Source of the DNA: Chryseobacterium pennae
GTDB lineage: Bacteria > Bacteroidota > Bacteroidia > Flavobacteriales > Weeksellaceae
NCBI RefSeq assembly: GCF_003385515.1
Contig: NZ_QNVT01000010.1
Coordinates: 1 to 64,000, forward strand
Direction of reading: 5' to 3'
Length of the DNA stretch: 64,000 bases
The notes under the pieces: model-generated
What the model saw: the letters and a program-made list of their open reading frames with translations, nothing else
The model's database searches: none
Told to the model about the DNA's origin: nothing
Part shown: positions 50,982 to 60,917 of the stretch, piece by piece
Layout: each line of letters opens with the position of its first letter
Numbering within the stretch: position 1 is the stretch's first letter
Program-made: the position numbers and the translations under genes

Positions 50982-53429
50982 TTGCAATACGCTCAAATTG
51001 TTTTACCGCTGAATTTAAAAGGATCCTTTACCTATAAGGTTCCACAAGAACTGATCTCTGAAATTCAGCCGGGAATGCGGGTTCTGGTTCCATTTGGAGG
51101 AAAAAAGATCTATACCGGAATCGTTTTGGAACTTCACAATAATGCTCCGGATGATTTTGTAGCAAAGGAAGTGATCAGTATGTTGGATGAAAAGCCTATT
51201 CTTCCTGAAGAGCAGATTCGATTCTGGAACTGGCTTTCCGATTATTATCTGTGTAATCTTGGAGAAATTTACAGGTTAGCTTTTCCGTCTTCTTTAAAGC
51301 TGGAGAGTGAAACCTATTTGAAATTAAAACCGGGGATAACTGTTGATTTTGAAAATCTGGATGTCAATGAAATGTATCTTATCCAGGCACTGGAAGTAAG
51401 ACAGCTGGTAAATCTTACAGATATTGAAGCCTTTATTCCCAAAAAAGAAATTATTAAAACCATCAATTCATTAATTGATCTTCAATATATAGAGATTGAT
51501 GAAAAAATTGCAGAAAAATATAAGGCTAAAGAGGTAGCTTATGTAAGAATCAATGGTGAGGTTTTAAGCAATCAGAATCTTACAGAAATTCTTTTAAAAT
51601 TAAATAAAGCTCCTAAACAGAAAGATCTGTTCCTTCTCATTTTGGAGAAACAAACGGAAAAACCTGATCTTCATATTAAAAAAGCCGAATTGTTTGAAGA
51701 TGGCTATTTTGGAAGCTCTCATTTCAAGGCATTGGCAGACAAAGGTCTTGTGGAGGAGTATTATATGCAGAAAGACAGGATTGAAAGTTACGAAGGGGAG
51801 ATTGAAGAGATTGAAGAACTTTCCGAAGAGCAGAAAATAGCAAAATCCGAAATAGATGAAGCATTTGAAGAAGGGAAAAATGTACTGCTTCATGGCGTAA
51901 CATCATCGGGAAAAACCCATATTTATTTAGAGAAAATTGAAGAATGCATCAGAAACGGAAAAAACGTACTGTTTTTGCTTCCTGAAATTTCACTGACCAA
52001 ACAGATTACCCAAAGACTGGAAAAAAAATATGGCAGGCAGCTAGGTTTTTATCATCAGAAACTTACAGATTTTGAAAGAGTTGAAGTATGGCGGAGAATT
52101 AAGCAGAATGATATTAGTATCCTGGTGGGAACCAGAAATGCTTTGTTTTTGCCGTATAAGAATCTGGGATTGATCGTAGTGGATGAAGAACATGATTCAG
52201 CCTATAAGCCACGAGAGGTAACCCCTTATTTTAATGCTAAAGATGCTGCACTGGTTTTGGGAGGTTTGTATAAAGCTGGAGTGATTTTGGGATCTGCAAC
52301 ACCTTCAGTTGACAGTTATTACCGGGCCCGAAAAGATAAAATGAAATATATTTTCCTGAATGAAAGGTTCGGGAATGTAAATCTACCTGAATATGAGTTG
52401 ATTAATTTCAAAGAAGCTCAGGAATCTAAAAACGTATCCGGAAACTTTTCTTTGAAACTTATTGATGAGATCAAGAAAACAATTGATGAAAAGAAGCAGG
52501 CGATTGTTCTTCATAACAGACGTGGCTATGCCAATGTTATAGAATGTGAAACCTGTGGCTATGTTAATTATTGTTCCAATTGTGATGTGGTAATGACGTA
52601 TCATAAGGCTGCCAATGAAATGAAATGCCATTACTGTGGTCAGAGAGCTTCAAAACCGAGAACCTGTCCGAAATGTAATTCTGAGAACCTGAACGAAAGA
52701 GGAGTAGGCGTAGAGCAGATTCATGAAGAAGTTTCCAAGCTGTTTCCGGAAAATGAGGTAGACAGAATGGATGTGGATTCCATGCGTAAGAAATTTGCCT
52801 ACGAAAAGCTGTATGAAAAAATTGAAGATGGAGAAACTGATATTGTGGTAGGTACACAGATGATCTCCAAAGGGCTAGATTTCGATCATATAGAACTGGT
52901 AGCTATTCCTAAAGCTGATTCCTTATTATATGTACAGGATTTCAGAGCGGAAGAACGGGCATATCAATTAATTACTCAGGTTTCAGGAAGAGCAGGAAGA
53001 GTTTCCGGGAAAGGGAAAATCCTGATTCAGACCTATAATCCAGATCATTCTGTTTTCCAGTTGATTAAAATGAATAATCCGGCAAAAATCTATAAATATA
53101 TCCTTACCGAACGTCAGAAATTCCACTATCCGCCGTTTACCAAGCTTATTATGATCGAACTGAAACACCGGAGGGATGATAAGGTAGACCGTGCCTCTCA
53201 GTTTCTGGGTTCAATCCTGAGAAAATATCTTCCTGAAGAATGTATTTTAGGACCGGAAAGAGCTCAGATTGCCAGGCTGAATAATTTATATCAGTTCCAG
53301 ATTTTATTGAAGTTACCCCGTGGGAAAAACTATGAAAAGTTTAAAAGCCTGGTTTTAATAAGTTTGAAGGAATTTGATGAAATTACTGCTTATCAAAGCA
53401 TTAAAAAAGATGTTTTTGTTGATTTTTAA
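50982..53429 (+). CDS. priA: Primosomal replication restart helicase PriA
   Basis: 815-residue 3'-5' helicase that reloads the replisome at stalled forks. N-terminal 3'BD domain (LPLNLKGSFTYKVP, RVLVPFGGKKIYTGIV), Walker A GVTSSGKT, DEEH box (VVDEEHDSAYKP), the paired zinc-binding cysteines (CETCGYVNYCSNC and CHYCGQ...CPKC) and helicase motifs GTQMISKGLDF and QVSGRAGR. The start is a TTG: an in-frame TAA lies at 50970-50972, and the next ATG would remove part of the 3'BD domain. Confidence 0.95.
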   Translation: MQYAQIVLPLNLKGSFTYKVPQELISEIQPGMRVLVPFGGKKIYTGIVLELHNNAPDDFVAKEVISMLDEKPILPEEQIRFWNWLSDYYLCNLGEIYRLAFPSSLKLESETYLKLKPGITVDFENLDVNEMYLIQALEVRQLVNLTDIEAFIPKKEIIKTINSLIDLQYIEIDEKIAEKYKAKEVAYVRINGEVLSNQNLTEILLKLNKAPKQKDLFLLILEKQTEKPDLHIKKAELFEDGYFGSSHFKALADKGLVEEYYMQKDRIESYEGEIEEIEELSEEQKIAKSEIDEAFEEGKNVLLHGVTSSGKTHIYLEKIEECIRNGKNVLFLLPEISLTKQITQRLEKKYGRQLGFYHQKLTDFERVEVWRRIKQNDISILVGTRNALFLPYKNLGLIVVDEEHDSAYKPREVTPYFNAKDAALVLGGLYKAGVILGSATPSVDSYYRARKDKMKYIFLNERFGNVNLPEYELINFKEAQESKNVSGNFSLKLIDEIKKTIDEKKQAIVLHNRRGYANVIECETCGYVNYCSNCDVVMTYHKAANEMKCHYCGQRASKPRTCPKCNSENLNERGVGVEQIHEEVSKLFPENEVDRMDVDSMRKKFAYEKLYEKIEDGETDIVVGTQMISKGLDFDHIELVAIPKADSLLYVQDFRAEERAYQLITQVSGRAGRVSGKGKILIQTYNPDHSVFQLIKMNNPAKIYKYILTERQKFHYPPFTKLIMIELKHRRDDKVDRASQFLGSILRKYLPEECILGPERAQIARLNNLYQFQILLKLPRGKNYEKFKSLVLISLKEFDEITAYQSIKKDVFVDF

Positions 53430-53589
53430 CAATTTTTAACAAACTTTACGGTCTTTTATAAGACGTCTGTGATCCGTTTTATAACAATAATTTCTACTTT
53501 TGGTCGTTGATTAAGTGTTTGGCTTTTTAATTGAATGATTTAACTTATCATTTTTTATAGGCTCAAACTATAGAACAAAAAAAGGATAG

Positions 53590-55056
53590 ATGGTAAATTT
53601 CAGAAAATATATTTCAAGTGCAGCGGTGTTGGCTTCCGGTTTCTTCCTGGCTCAATCTACCGTTTCTACTGTTCTTTACTCTCAGAATTACGACAATCAG
53701 AAAAACAGCTTAAACCTTCCGTCGCCTGCAGGCTCGATGGAAAGAAGCGTTTTGTCGGCTAAAGAACTTGTAGACATTAATGTAAACACAATGATGGCGG
53801 ATCCTGTGCTGAAAAATGCAACATGGGGATTCGTAGTGTATGACCCGAAAACGAAGAAAGTAATCTCTTCGTACAATGAAAGCTCGCCGTTGGTTCCAGC
53901 TTCCACTACAAAATTACTGACCACAGAAACCGCATTGAATCTACTGGGAGAAAACTACCGCTGGATCACTCAGCTGGAGTATGCCGGATCTGTAGATGAA
54001 AACGGAACGTTAAATGGTAACCTGTATGTGGTTGGAAGTGGAGATCCATCTCTGGGAACAAACAAAGCAGGAGCAGGATCTTACAGGGATATTATTTCAG
54101 ACTTCATAGGTGGGCTTTCACGTGAGGGAATCCGAAAGGTAAATGGTGATATTATCATTCAGACAGCGCTTTTCAAAGGCAATATTGCAATGCTTCCGGA
54201 AAATGTTGTATGGTTAGAGAACAATAATTATTATTTGCCAGCTGGAACCACTCGTGCAATTAACCCGGCCAATGAAAAGCTGATCGTAAAGAAATCCGGT
54301 TTTTCTACAGAAAAGAAGTTTTTCTATGTTTCACCATATGCCCACCAAATGGTATATGCAGAAAAGTATGACGGAGATGGGATCTTAACAACCAAACTTC
54401 CGGAGGCACCAGCGTATCTTGCAAATTCTTTCAGAACGACGATGGTGAAAAGCGGAATTTCTGTTACCGGAAAAGTAGTCGCAAAAATGACAGATCCGAC
54501 TCCGGAGAACAGAAAAATGATATCTGCCTATAAATCTCCTACATTGGCTGATATTATATATTATACCAATCAGCATAGTGATAACTCTTTAGCAGAAGCT
54601 TTATTAAGAACAGTTGGATTCCAGAGACTGGGAGATCAAACATCGGAATCCGGAAGAATTGTAGTGACAGATCACTTAAAGGATGCCGGTTTTGATATGT
54701 TAGGCCTTAACTATATAGATGGAAGCGGACTTTCAAGAAGTAATAATGTAACTCCAATTTCTCAGGTGAAGTTTCTGACTTCTTTAATGGATGAAAAATA
54801 TTACAGATCTTATTTAACGTCTTTACCTATTGGCGGACAGTCCGGAACATTAAAAAGAATGTTTCTGGGAACTGGAAACGGGCAGGTTTTTGCAAAAACA
54901 GGAACTTTAAATAAGGTGAAAACATTAGCAGGATATCTGAAAACAAATTCAGGAAAAACCTTAGTTTTCTCTCTGATGGTAAATAATTATTCAGGATCAG
55001 TAGATATGGTTAAGAAAAGAATGGAAAAGATTCTTGAGCCGGCTCTGGATCTTTAA
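53590..55056 (+). CDS. dacB: D-alanyl-D-alanine carboxypeptidase/endopeptidase (PBP4 type)
   Basis: 488-residue class C penicillin-binding protein that trims or cleaves peptidoglycan cross-links in the periplasm. N-terminal signal peptide; active-site motifs S105-T-T-K108, S330-D-N332 and K436-T-G438, with the large insertion between the first two that marks the PBP4/DacB group. Full length. Own terminator directly after it. Confidence 0.92.
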   Translation: MVNFRKYISSAAVLASGFFLAQSTVSTVLYSQNYDNQKNSLNLPSPAGSMERSVLSAKELVDINVNTMMADPVLKNATWGFVVYDPKTKKVISSYNESSPLVPASTTKLLTTETALNLLGENYRWITQLEYAGSVDENGTLNGNLYVVGSGDPSLGTNKAGAGSYRDIISDFIGGLSREGIRKVNGDIIIQTALFKGNIAMLPENVVWLENNNYYLPAGTTRAINPANEKLIVKKSGFSTEKKFFYVSPYAHQMVYAEKYDGDGILTTKLPEAPAYLANSFRTTMVKSGISVTGKVVAKMTDPTPENRKMISAYKSPTLADIIYYTNQHSDNSLAEALLRTVGFQRLGDQTSESGRIVVTDHLKDAGFDMLGLNYIDGSGLSRSNNVTPISQVKFLTSLMDEKYYRSYLTSLPIGGQSGTLKRMFLGTGNGQVFAKTGTLNKVKTLAGYLKTNSGKTLVFSLMVNNYSGSVDMVKKRMEKILEPALDL

Positions 55057-55080
55057 AAATAGTTTATTTTATATATTATA

Positions 55081-55116
55081 AAAACCTTTTAATCAATGAT
55101 TAAGAGGTTTTTTTTA
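55081..55116 (+). terminator. Terminator of dacB
   Basis: AAAACCTTTTAATC, loop AAT, GATTAAGAGGTTTT (one wobble), then T tract. The T tract runs into the next promoter. Confidence 0.82.
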
Positions 55117-55122
55117 TATTTG
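55115..55122 (+). promoter_or_regulatory. -10 box of the M1 peptidase gene
   Basis: TATATTTG, exact TAnnTTTG match, 21 nt before ATG 55144 and directly after the dacB terminator. Confidence 0.6.
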
Positions 55123-55143
55123 GGAAATACAATATCACGGCAT

Positions 55144-57072
55144 ATGAGAAAATTTTACTTTCTGATAATGAGTTTTTTGATTGTTCAGCAGCTTTACAGC
55201 CAAAAAAAGATTTCTAATATCGACATGAAAGGTCTTACCGAAAAAGAAATGAAGTCCTTCACAAAGAAAATGGGTATCGGAAGTGTGAATCCCAATACTC
55301 TGAATTACGATTTGCAGTATCAGAGAATGGATCTCAGTATAGATCCGGCATTCCATAATGTTTCGGGATCAGTGACTTCACATTTTAAGCCTAATCAGGC
55401 CATGGGAAGTATCTACTTTGATCTTACTAATCTTCTTACGGTTTCCCAGGTACAGTATCATGGGAACAGTATCCCTTTCCAGCAACTGTCTGCCAACGAA
55501 ATTAAAATAGATTTTCCAGCTTCTGTTCCAGCCAATACTTTGGATTCATTAACGATTCATTATTCCGGTTCACCTGCTAACAGTACAGTTGTTGCAGGAA
55601 CTCAGGGGCCCGGTATACCTGCTATTTCTACCTTAAGTGAGCCGTACGGTGCACAGGATTGGTTTCCTACCAAGCAAAGTCTTAATGATAAGATTGAAAA
55701 GTTTGATTTTAAAATTACTACCCCACCACAATATAGTGTAGCCGCCAACGGGAAATTGATGTCTGAAATAATATCACCCGTTACAGGACAAAAGCTTACT
55801 TTTTGGAGAACTATGTATCCTACTGCGGCCTATCTTATTGCATTGTCCATTACAAATTTTGCTAAACATCTTACAACCATCGGAAATCCTCCGTTCCCAT
55901 TTGTAAATTATGTCTATCCCTCTACAGCGGGAGATGCTTCTTTAATATCTAATATAGAATGGACGAAAGAGGTGATGGATGTTTATGAAATCTACTTTGG
56001 AGCTTATCCTTTCCGTAATGAGAAATATGGACACATGGAATACCTTAATACCGGTGGAATGGAACATCAGACGATGTCTTCCATGAGAGGGTGGAGCAAA
56101 CCGCTTATTGCCCATGAACTTGCTCACCAATGGTTTGGAGATAAAGTAACCTGTGGCGTATGGAATGATATCTGGCTGAATGAAGGTTTTGCCACCTTTG
56201 GAGAACATGTCGCCAATGAAAAACTGATTATGAACAATGCTGAGTTTATGGATTACCTTTCCGGGCAGATAGATTATATTACCAGTAGTGCAGGAGGGAG
56301 CATTTATGTTCCTGATTCAGGATTGAACAATATCTATAGAATTTTTGACAGCAGGCTGACCTATGCCAAAGGAGGCTATACTTTAAGAATGATAAAATGG
56401 ATTTTAGGAGACAATGCATTTTATCAGGCACTTAAGGAATATCATGCAAGGCCTGCACTTGCTTATAATTATGTGAGAACGGCAGATTTTAAGGCCTCAT
56501 TACTTCAGTCTACAGGAAAAGACTTTACAGAGTTTTTAAATGATTGGGTGTATGGAGAAGGATATCCTACCTATATGATAAAATGGAAACAGACAGGTAG
56601 TCAGTTGGTTTTTAATGTATCCCAGACACAAAGCAGTCCTGCGGTAAGCTTTTTTGAAATGCCCTTACCCGTAAAAGTTACCGGAACCGGTGGCCAGACT
56701 GCTTATTTAGTATTGAATAACAGTTTCAATAACCAATATTTTACTGAAAATATATCGTTTCCTGTAGCCAATGTCCAGTTTAATTATGAATATCAGATTC
56801 TGGAAAAGAACTCCACTGTTATGCAGGATAATACTTTAAGTGTAGCTTCTGTAGAGAAAGAGGTGTTTGATTTATATCCTAATCCTGCCAAAAATGAACT
56901 TTATTTAAAAGGAGTAGATAAGACAACAGAATTTTCTATTCATGCTATAGATGGAAAATTGGTGAGAAAGGCTGTTTATCATCCGGGAAAAGCTATACAG
57001 ATTGGAGAACTAGTTCCCGGGACCTACATTTTTACACTGAAAGAAAAGAAGATTAAATTCATGAAACATTAA
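55144..57072 (+). CDS. Secreted M1-family zinc metallopeptidase, T9SS cargo
   Basis: 642-residue aminopeptidase-N-like enzyme. Signal peptide (MRKFYFLIMSFLIVQQLYS), N-terminal beta domain, catalytic domain with the exopeptidase motif GGMEH and zinc motif H324-E-L-A-H328 with third ligand E347 in NEGFATF, then a beta domain and a T9SS sorting domain (FDLYPNPAKNE to KFMKH). The ORF is open from ATG 55096, but that codon is in the dacB terminator and upstream of the -10 box, so 55144 is taken. Confidence 0.9.
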   Translation: MRKFYFLIMSFLIVQQLYSQKKISNIDMKGLTEKEMKSFTKKMGIGSVNPNTLNYDLQYQRMDLSIDPAFHNVSGSVTSHFKPNQAMGSIYFDLTNLLTVSQVQYHGNSIPFQQLSANEIKIDFPASVPANTLDSLTIHYSGSPANSTVVAGTQGPGIPAISTLSEPYGAQDWFPTKQSLNDKIEKFDFKITTPPQYSVAANGKLMSEIISPVTGQKLTFWRTMYPTAAYLIALSITNFAKHLTTIGNPPFPFVNYVYPSTAGDASLISNIEWTKEVMDVYEIYFGAYPFRNEKYGHMEYLNTGGMEHQTMSSMRGWSKPLIAHELAHQWFGDKVTCGVWNDIWLNEGFATFGEHVANEKLIMNNAEFMDYLSGQIDYITSSAGGSIYVPDSGLNNIYRIFDSRLTYAKGGYTLRMIKWILGDNAFYQALKEYHARPALAYNYVRTADFKASLLQSTGKDFTEFLNDWVYGEGYPTYMIKWKQTGSQLVFNVSQTQSSPAVSFFEMPLPVKVTGTGGQTAYLVLNNSFNNQYFTENISFPVANVQFNYEYQILEKNSTVMQDNTLSVASVEKEVFDLYPNPAKNELYLKGVDKTTEFSIHAIDGKLVRKAVYHPGKAIQIGELVPGTYIFTLKEKKIKFMKH

Positions 57073-57095
57073 ATAACGACTTATTTATTTACTAT

Positions 57096-57127
57096 AAAAG
57101 CTTTCAAATCAGAAAGCTTTTTTGTTT
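57096..57127 (+). terminator. Terminator of the M1 peptidase gene
   Basis: AAAAGCTTTC, loop AAATCA, GAAAGCTTTT, then TTGTTTT. The hairpin overlaps the last codons of the convergent JmjC-like gene. Confidence 0.8.
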
Positions 57128-57982
57128 TCTGAAAGCTTTTGCTCCTCTTTTTCTTGCTGCTCTTACCTTGTATCTGAACCATTTTTCTTTAAAGATATTT
57201 CGCATAATGTTATCAAAATTTCTTGTAATGACCAAATTCTTAAAACCACGCCATTTTTCAAGGAGACTTGAAGGCAGCGCTCTGACCGACACAGAATATC
57301 CGCCGGTTTCATATTGTATATAATGCCACCATCCGGACGGAATATAAAGTGTTTCACCCGGATGAAGGATAGCTTCATACCCTTTTAGATACAGCAGGGC
57401 AGGGTATTGGCTGTAATCAGGGGTCTTTATATTAGGCAGGCTGTGGAAATTAAAAGGAAATTTATACATAAGATCAGACTGCTCCCAGGGGAATAGCCAG
57501 ATCCGTTTAATTCCCTCAAACTGGGTAATGAATACATGGGACATATCAATGTCAATATGATTTCGGGTCGCAGAACCCTGGCCCCCGAAAAACATAAAAG
57601 GTAGCCATTTTAATAGTTTGCCGTTGGTAACATCATTATAGATAATATCATTTTTCAGTTCAGGTTGTATACTCAGTAAATTAAATAAGAAAAGCCGATG
57701 TTCAGTAGGAGTGGAGTCTATAAGGTCGAGATACTCTGAGAAAGTGCTCTGTGCAATGGGCTGGCTTGCTACTCGATCCATAGAATCCAGTTCACTGCCA
57801 TAGATGTCTACCTTCTGATTTCCTGCTATTTCTTTGAAATATTCATAATTCCATTTCTGAAATGCGGGGCTTTCAGCGTCTACAAAATCTTCGATAATAA
57901 TAGGGATTCGAGGTTTCATGTGGTTGGCTATAAAGTTTCTTGAAATAAGTTTCTTCGTTTTCTTTACCGGGATCAATTGCAT
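57104..57982 (-). CDS. Cupin/JmjC-like Fe(II)-dependent oxygenase
   Basis: 292-residue protein of the JmjC/cupin_8 hydroxylase type. The metal triad is readable: H142-x-D144 in NHIDID and distal H220 in PSGWWHYIQY. The family hydroxylates proteins or small molecules with 2-oxoglutarate; the substrate here is unknown. No signal peptide. The C-terminus is strongly basic (RYKVRAARKRGAKAFRKQK), which might bind nucleic acid or ribosomes. Its end overlaps the terminator of the convergent M1 gene. Confidence 0.85.
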   Translation of the reverse strand: MQLIPVKKTKKLISRNFIANHMKPRIPIIIEDFVDAESPAFQKWNYEYFKEIAGNQKVDIYGSELDSMDRVASQPIAQSTFSEYLDLIDSTPTEHRLFLFNLLSIQPELKNDIIYNDVTNGKLLKWLPFMFFGGQGSATRNHIDIDMSHVFITQFEGIKRIWLFPWEQSDLMYKFPFNFHSLPNIKTPDYSQYPALLYLKGYEAILHPGETLYIPSGWWHYIQYETGGYSVSVRALPSSLLEKWRGFKNLVITRNFDNIMRNIFKEKWFRYKVRAARKRGAKAFRKQKSFLI

Positions 57983-58140
57983 ATTCAGAAATTTTAAACA
58001 AATATAAATATTATCCTACTAAATCTATAGACTAATAGCGTTAAAAATGAATCTAAAGGTCAAATTTTAGAATTAAGCTTATAAAAGGTTTTATTTTACT
58101 GCCTTTTTATTAAATTAGCACATCTAAAAAATTACTAAAA

Positions 58141-59337
58141 ATGATTTCTGAAAAATACCTTCAACATTTACAGAACGAACTTCAAAATATTGAGAATGAC
58201 GGACTTTTCAAAAGAGAAAGAATCATCACATCTCAGCAAAGTGCAGAAATTGAAGCCAACGGGAAAAAGCTTTTGAACTTCTGTGCCAATAATTACCTTG
58301 GATTATCAAACAATCCGGAGGTAATGAAAGCTTCTCAGGAAATGATCCAGTCTCATGGATATGGAATGTCTTCCGTACGTTTTATATGTGGAACTCAGGA
58401 TATTCACAAAGAATTAGAGAAAAAAATTGCTGATTTCTTAGGACTTGAAGATACGATCCTTTATGCAGCTGCTTTTGATGCGAACGGGGGAGTTTTTGAA
58501 CCTCTGTTCACTGAAGAGGATGCAATTATTTCTGATGAACTGAACCATGCTTCTATTATTGATGGTGTACGTCTTTGTAAAGCGGCAAGATACCGTTATA
58601 AGAACAACAATATGGCGGATCTTGAAGCACAGTTGATTGCTGCTTCAGAAAAAAATCACCGTTTCAAAATTATCGTTACCGATGGAGTATTCTCAATGGA
58701 TGGTATTGTAGCAGACCTGAAAGGAGTTTGTGACCTCGCTGATAAATATGATGCGTTGGTAATGGTTGACGACTCTCATGCAACAGGATTTATCGGAAAA
58801 ACAGGAAGAGGAACTCATGAAGCTAATGAAGTAATGGGTAGAGTAGATATTATTACTTCTACACTAGGAAAGGCTTTAGGTGGAGCTTTAGGAGGATTTA
58901 CATCCGGTAAAAAAGAAATCATCGATATGCTGAGACAGCGTTCACGCCCTTACTTATTCTCCAATTCATTAGCGCCAGGAATTGTAGGTGCTGCTTTAAG
59001 AGTATTGGATATGATTTCTGATGATACTTCTCTTCGTGATAAAGTAATGGAAAATGCAGAATATTTCAGAACAGAAATGAAAGCTAAAGGCTTTGATATT
59101 CCGGAAGGAGATGCTGCAATTGTTCCGGTAATGCTTTATGATGCACCGCTTTCTCAGAAAATGGCGGAAAAACTGATGGACGAAGGAATCTACGTAATTG
59201 GATTCTTCTATCCGGTAGTACCAAAAGGAAAAGCAAGAATCAGAGTTCAGCTATCTGCTGCTCACACGAAAGAACATTTGGATAAAGCCATTGCTGCTTT
59301 CGAAAAGGTAGGAAAAGAATTGGGAGTGATCTCTTAA
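58141..59337 (+). CDS. kbl: Glycine C-acetyltransferase (2-amino-3-ketobutyrate CoA ligase)
   Basis: 398-residue PLP enzyme of the alpha-oxoamine synthase family that converts 2-amino-3-oxobutyrate and CoA to glycine and acetyl-CoA in threonine breakdown. PLP lysine K244 in STLGKALGG; also [17 protein letters not shown] and [16 protein letters not shown]. Length is the same as E. coli Kbl. Threonine dehydrogenase (tdh) is not adjacent. Confidence 0.94.
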   Translation: MISEKYLQHLQNELQNIENDGLFKRERIITSQQSAEIEANGKKLLNFCANNYLGLSNNPEVMKASQEMIQSHGYGMSSVRFICGTQDIHKELEKKIADFLGLEDTILYAAAFDANGGVFEPLFTEEDAIISDELNHASIIDGVRLCKAARYRYKNNNMADLEAQLIAASEKNHRFKIIVTDGVFSMDGIVADLKGVCDLADKYDALVMVDDSHATGFIGKTGRGTHEANEVMGRVDIITSTLGKALGGALGGFTSGKKEIIDMLRQRSRPYLFSNSLAPGIVGAALRVLDMISDDTSLRDKVMENAEYFRTEMKAKGFDIPEGDAAIVPVMLYDAPLSQKMAEKLMDEGIYVIGFFYPVVPKGKARIRVQLSAAHTKEHLDKAIAAFEKVGKELGVIS

Positions 59338-59371
59338 TTTCTGAGTTGATTAAGATCAATGAAAATATAAT

Positions 59372-59413
59372 CTTCGGCTCGGGGCGGCAAAGCCGCCCCG
59401 AGCCGAAGTGTTT
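59372..59413 (+). terminator. Very GC-rich perfect hairpin after kbl
   Basis: Arms CTTCGGCTCGGGGCGGC (59372-59388) and its exact complement (59392-59408) with an AAA loop, then GTGTTTTT: a 17-bp stem with no mismatch. Same AAA-loop design as 14558-14586. Confidence 0.88.
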
Positions 59414-59549
59414 TTATGTATACATCATGTGATAAATGTTTGAAAACAGTTAAAAGATTTATAGTTTGTAAACATTTTTGTCCATTTGTTATTTACATTA
59501 TCTTTTCCCAATCAAAAGAAAATTATTTTTAAAAATTATATAATAAGCT

Positions 59550-59557
59550 TATCTTTG
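59550..59557 (+). promoter_or_regulatory. -10 box of hemJ
   Basis: TATCTTTG followed by CTG, exact match, 17 nt before ATG 59575. Confidence 0.65.
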
Positions 59558-59574
59558 CTGTTAATTTTTTCTGA

Positions 59575-60126
59575 ATGCTTTATACAATCATCAAAGCGCT
59601 GCACATCATTTTTATGGTAAGCTATTTTGCGGGAATTTTTTATCTCGTGAGGCTCTTCGTTTACTATAAGGATACCGATGAATTTCCTGAAGAAAAAAAG
59701 AAAATTCTGAGGGAGCAGTATACATTTATGGCCAGAAGGCTATGGAATATTATTACCGTTCCTGCCGGAGTGATCATGGCAGTATGCGGGTTGGTTATGA
59801 TCTTTTTGAATCCCGGACTGATGAAGATGGGGTGGTTCCATTTAAAACTTACATTTCTGATCGGACTTGCCATTTATCATTACTGGTGCTGGAAAAAAGT
59901 GCTTAAACTGAAAGCATTAAACGGAAATACACTGGAAACGGCCAACATCAAACTTAGACAGGCCAACGAAATCGCTACGTTTATTTTATTTCTGGTCGTA
60001 TTTACCGTAATTCTGAAATCTATGGCACTTGAATATTGGTGGCAATTAATTGCAGGATTTTTCGTTCTTGTATTTCTGATCATGATGACCGTAAAACTTG
60101 TTAATAAGAATAAAAAAAAGAAATAA
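59575..60126 (+). CDS. hemJ: Protoporphyrinogen IX oxidase HemJ
   Basis: 183-residue membrane protein (UPF0093/HemJ) performing the six-electron oxidation of protoporphyrinogen IX late in heme synthesis. Conserved H10 (IIKALHIIFMVSYFAG) and K91 (WFHLKLTFL), both needed in characterised HemJ, are present, with four to five helices. Followed after 59 nt by gldF on the same strand. Confidence 0.88.
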   Translation: MLYTIIKALHIIFMVSYFAGIFYLVRLFVYYKDTDEFPEEKKKILREQYTFMARRLWNIITVPAGVIMAVCGLVMIFLNPGLMKMGWFHLKLTFLIGLAIYHYWCWKKVLKLKALNGNTLETANIKLRQANEIATFILFLVVFTVILKSMALEYWWQLIAGFFVLVFLIMMTVKLVNKNKKKK

Positions 60127-60185
60127 TGGTTGAAGTAGAAGGATATCATCATACTCCTTTACTCTCTACATTTTACTAAAAAACT

Positions 60186-60914
60186 ATGATTGCAATTTTA
60201 AAGAAAGAACTTTGGAGTTACTTTGGAAACTGGAGTGCATGGGTAATCATTGCTGCTTTCAGTTTGATAGGAACCCTTTTCCTGTTCTTTTTCAACAACG
60301 ATTCAAATATTTTTGAGATCGGAGCAGCTTCGCTGCAGAGCTATTTTGTGTTGGTTCCATGGCTTCTAATGTTTATTATTCCTGCACTTTCCATGAAAAC
60401 TTTTGCTGAAGAGCAACAAACGGGAACATTAAATTGGTTGTTTTCACAGCCGTTAAAGGTTTCAGAATTGGTAGGAGGGAAATTTCTGTCAGTCTGGATT
60501 GTTGGGATTTTATGCCTGATACCATCATTAATTTACCTTTACACAGTGTATGTTCTTGGAGTTCCTGAAGGAAATGTTGACCTTGGGATGACCTTGGGAA
60601 GCTATATCGGACTGGTTATTTTAATCGCTGCTTTCTCAGGCGTAGGAATTTTAGCTTCTTCATTATCACAGAATCAGATCATGGCTTATCTGCTAGGTGT
60701 TTTCATGTGTTTCATCATGTATTTTGGAATCGAACAGCTGGCAAGCTATAAATTACTGGGCGGAGCAGATTTTATTCTTCAGAATATAGGTTTCTATCAG
60801 CATTTCCTGGGCTTTACAAGAGGTCTTATAGATCTGAAAGATGTTGCCTATTTTATTCTGGTGATCAGTGCGTCATTAGTATTGTCTAATCATTTTATTA
60901 ACAAAAAGAAGTAG
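60186..60914 (+). CDS. gldF: Gliding-motility ABC transporter permease GldF
   Basis: 242-residue ABC-2-type permease with about six helices. TFAEEQQTGTLNWLFSQPLK is the conserved cytoplasmic motif. GldF acts with GldA (ATPase, not in this window) and GldG; in Flavobacterium johnsoniae the complex was linked to gliding. The ATG follows a short AT-rich spacer. gldG starts 3 nt after its stop. Confidence 0.92.
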   Translation: MIAILKKELWSYFGNWSAWVIIAAFSLIGTLFLFFFNNDSNIFEIGAASLQSYFVLVPWLLMFIIPALSMKTFAEEQQTGTLNWLFSQPLKVSELVGGKFLSVWIVGILCLIPSLIYLYTVYVLGVPEGNVDLGMTLGSYIGLVILIAAFSGVGILASSLSQNQIMAYLLGVFMCFIMYFGIEQLASYKLLGGADFILQNIGFYQHFLGFTRGLIDLKDVAYFILVISASLVLSNHFINKKK

Positions 60915-60917
60915 ATT

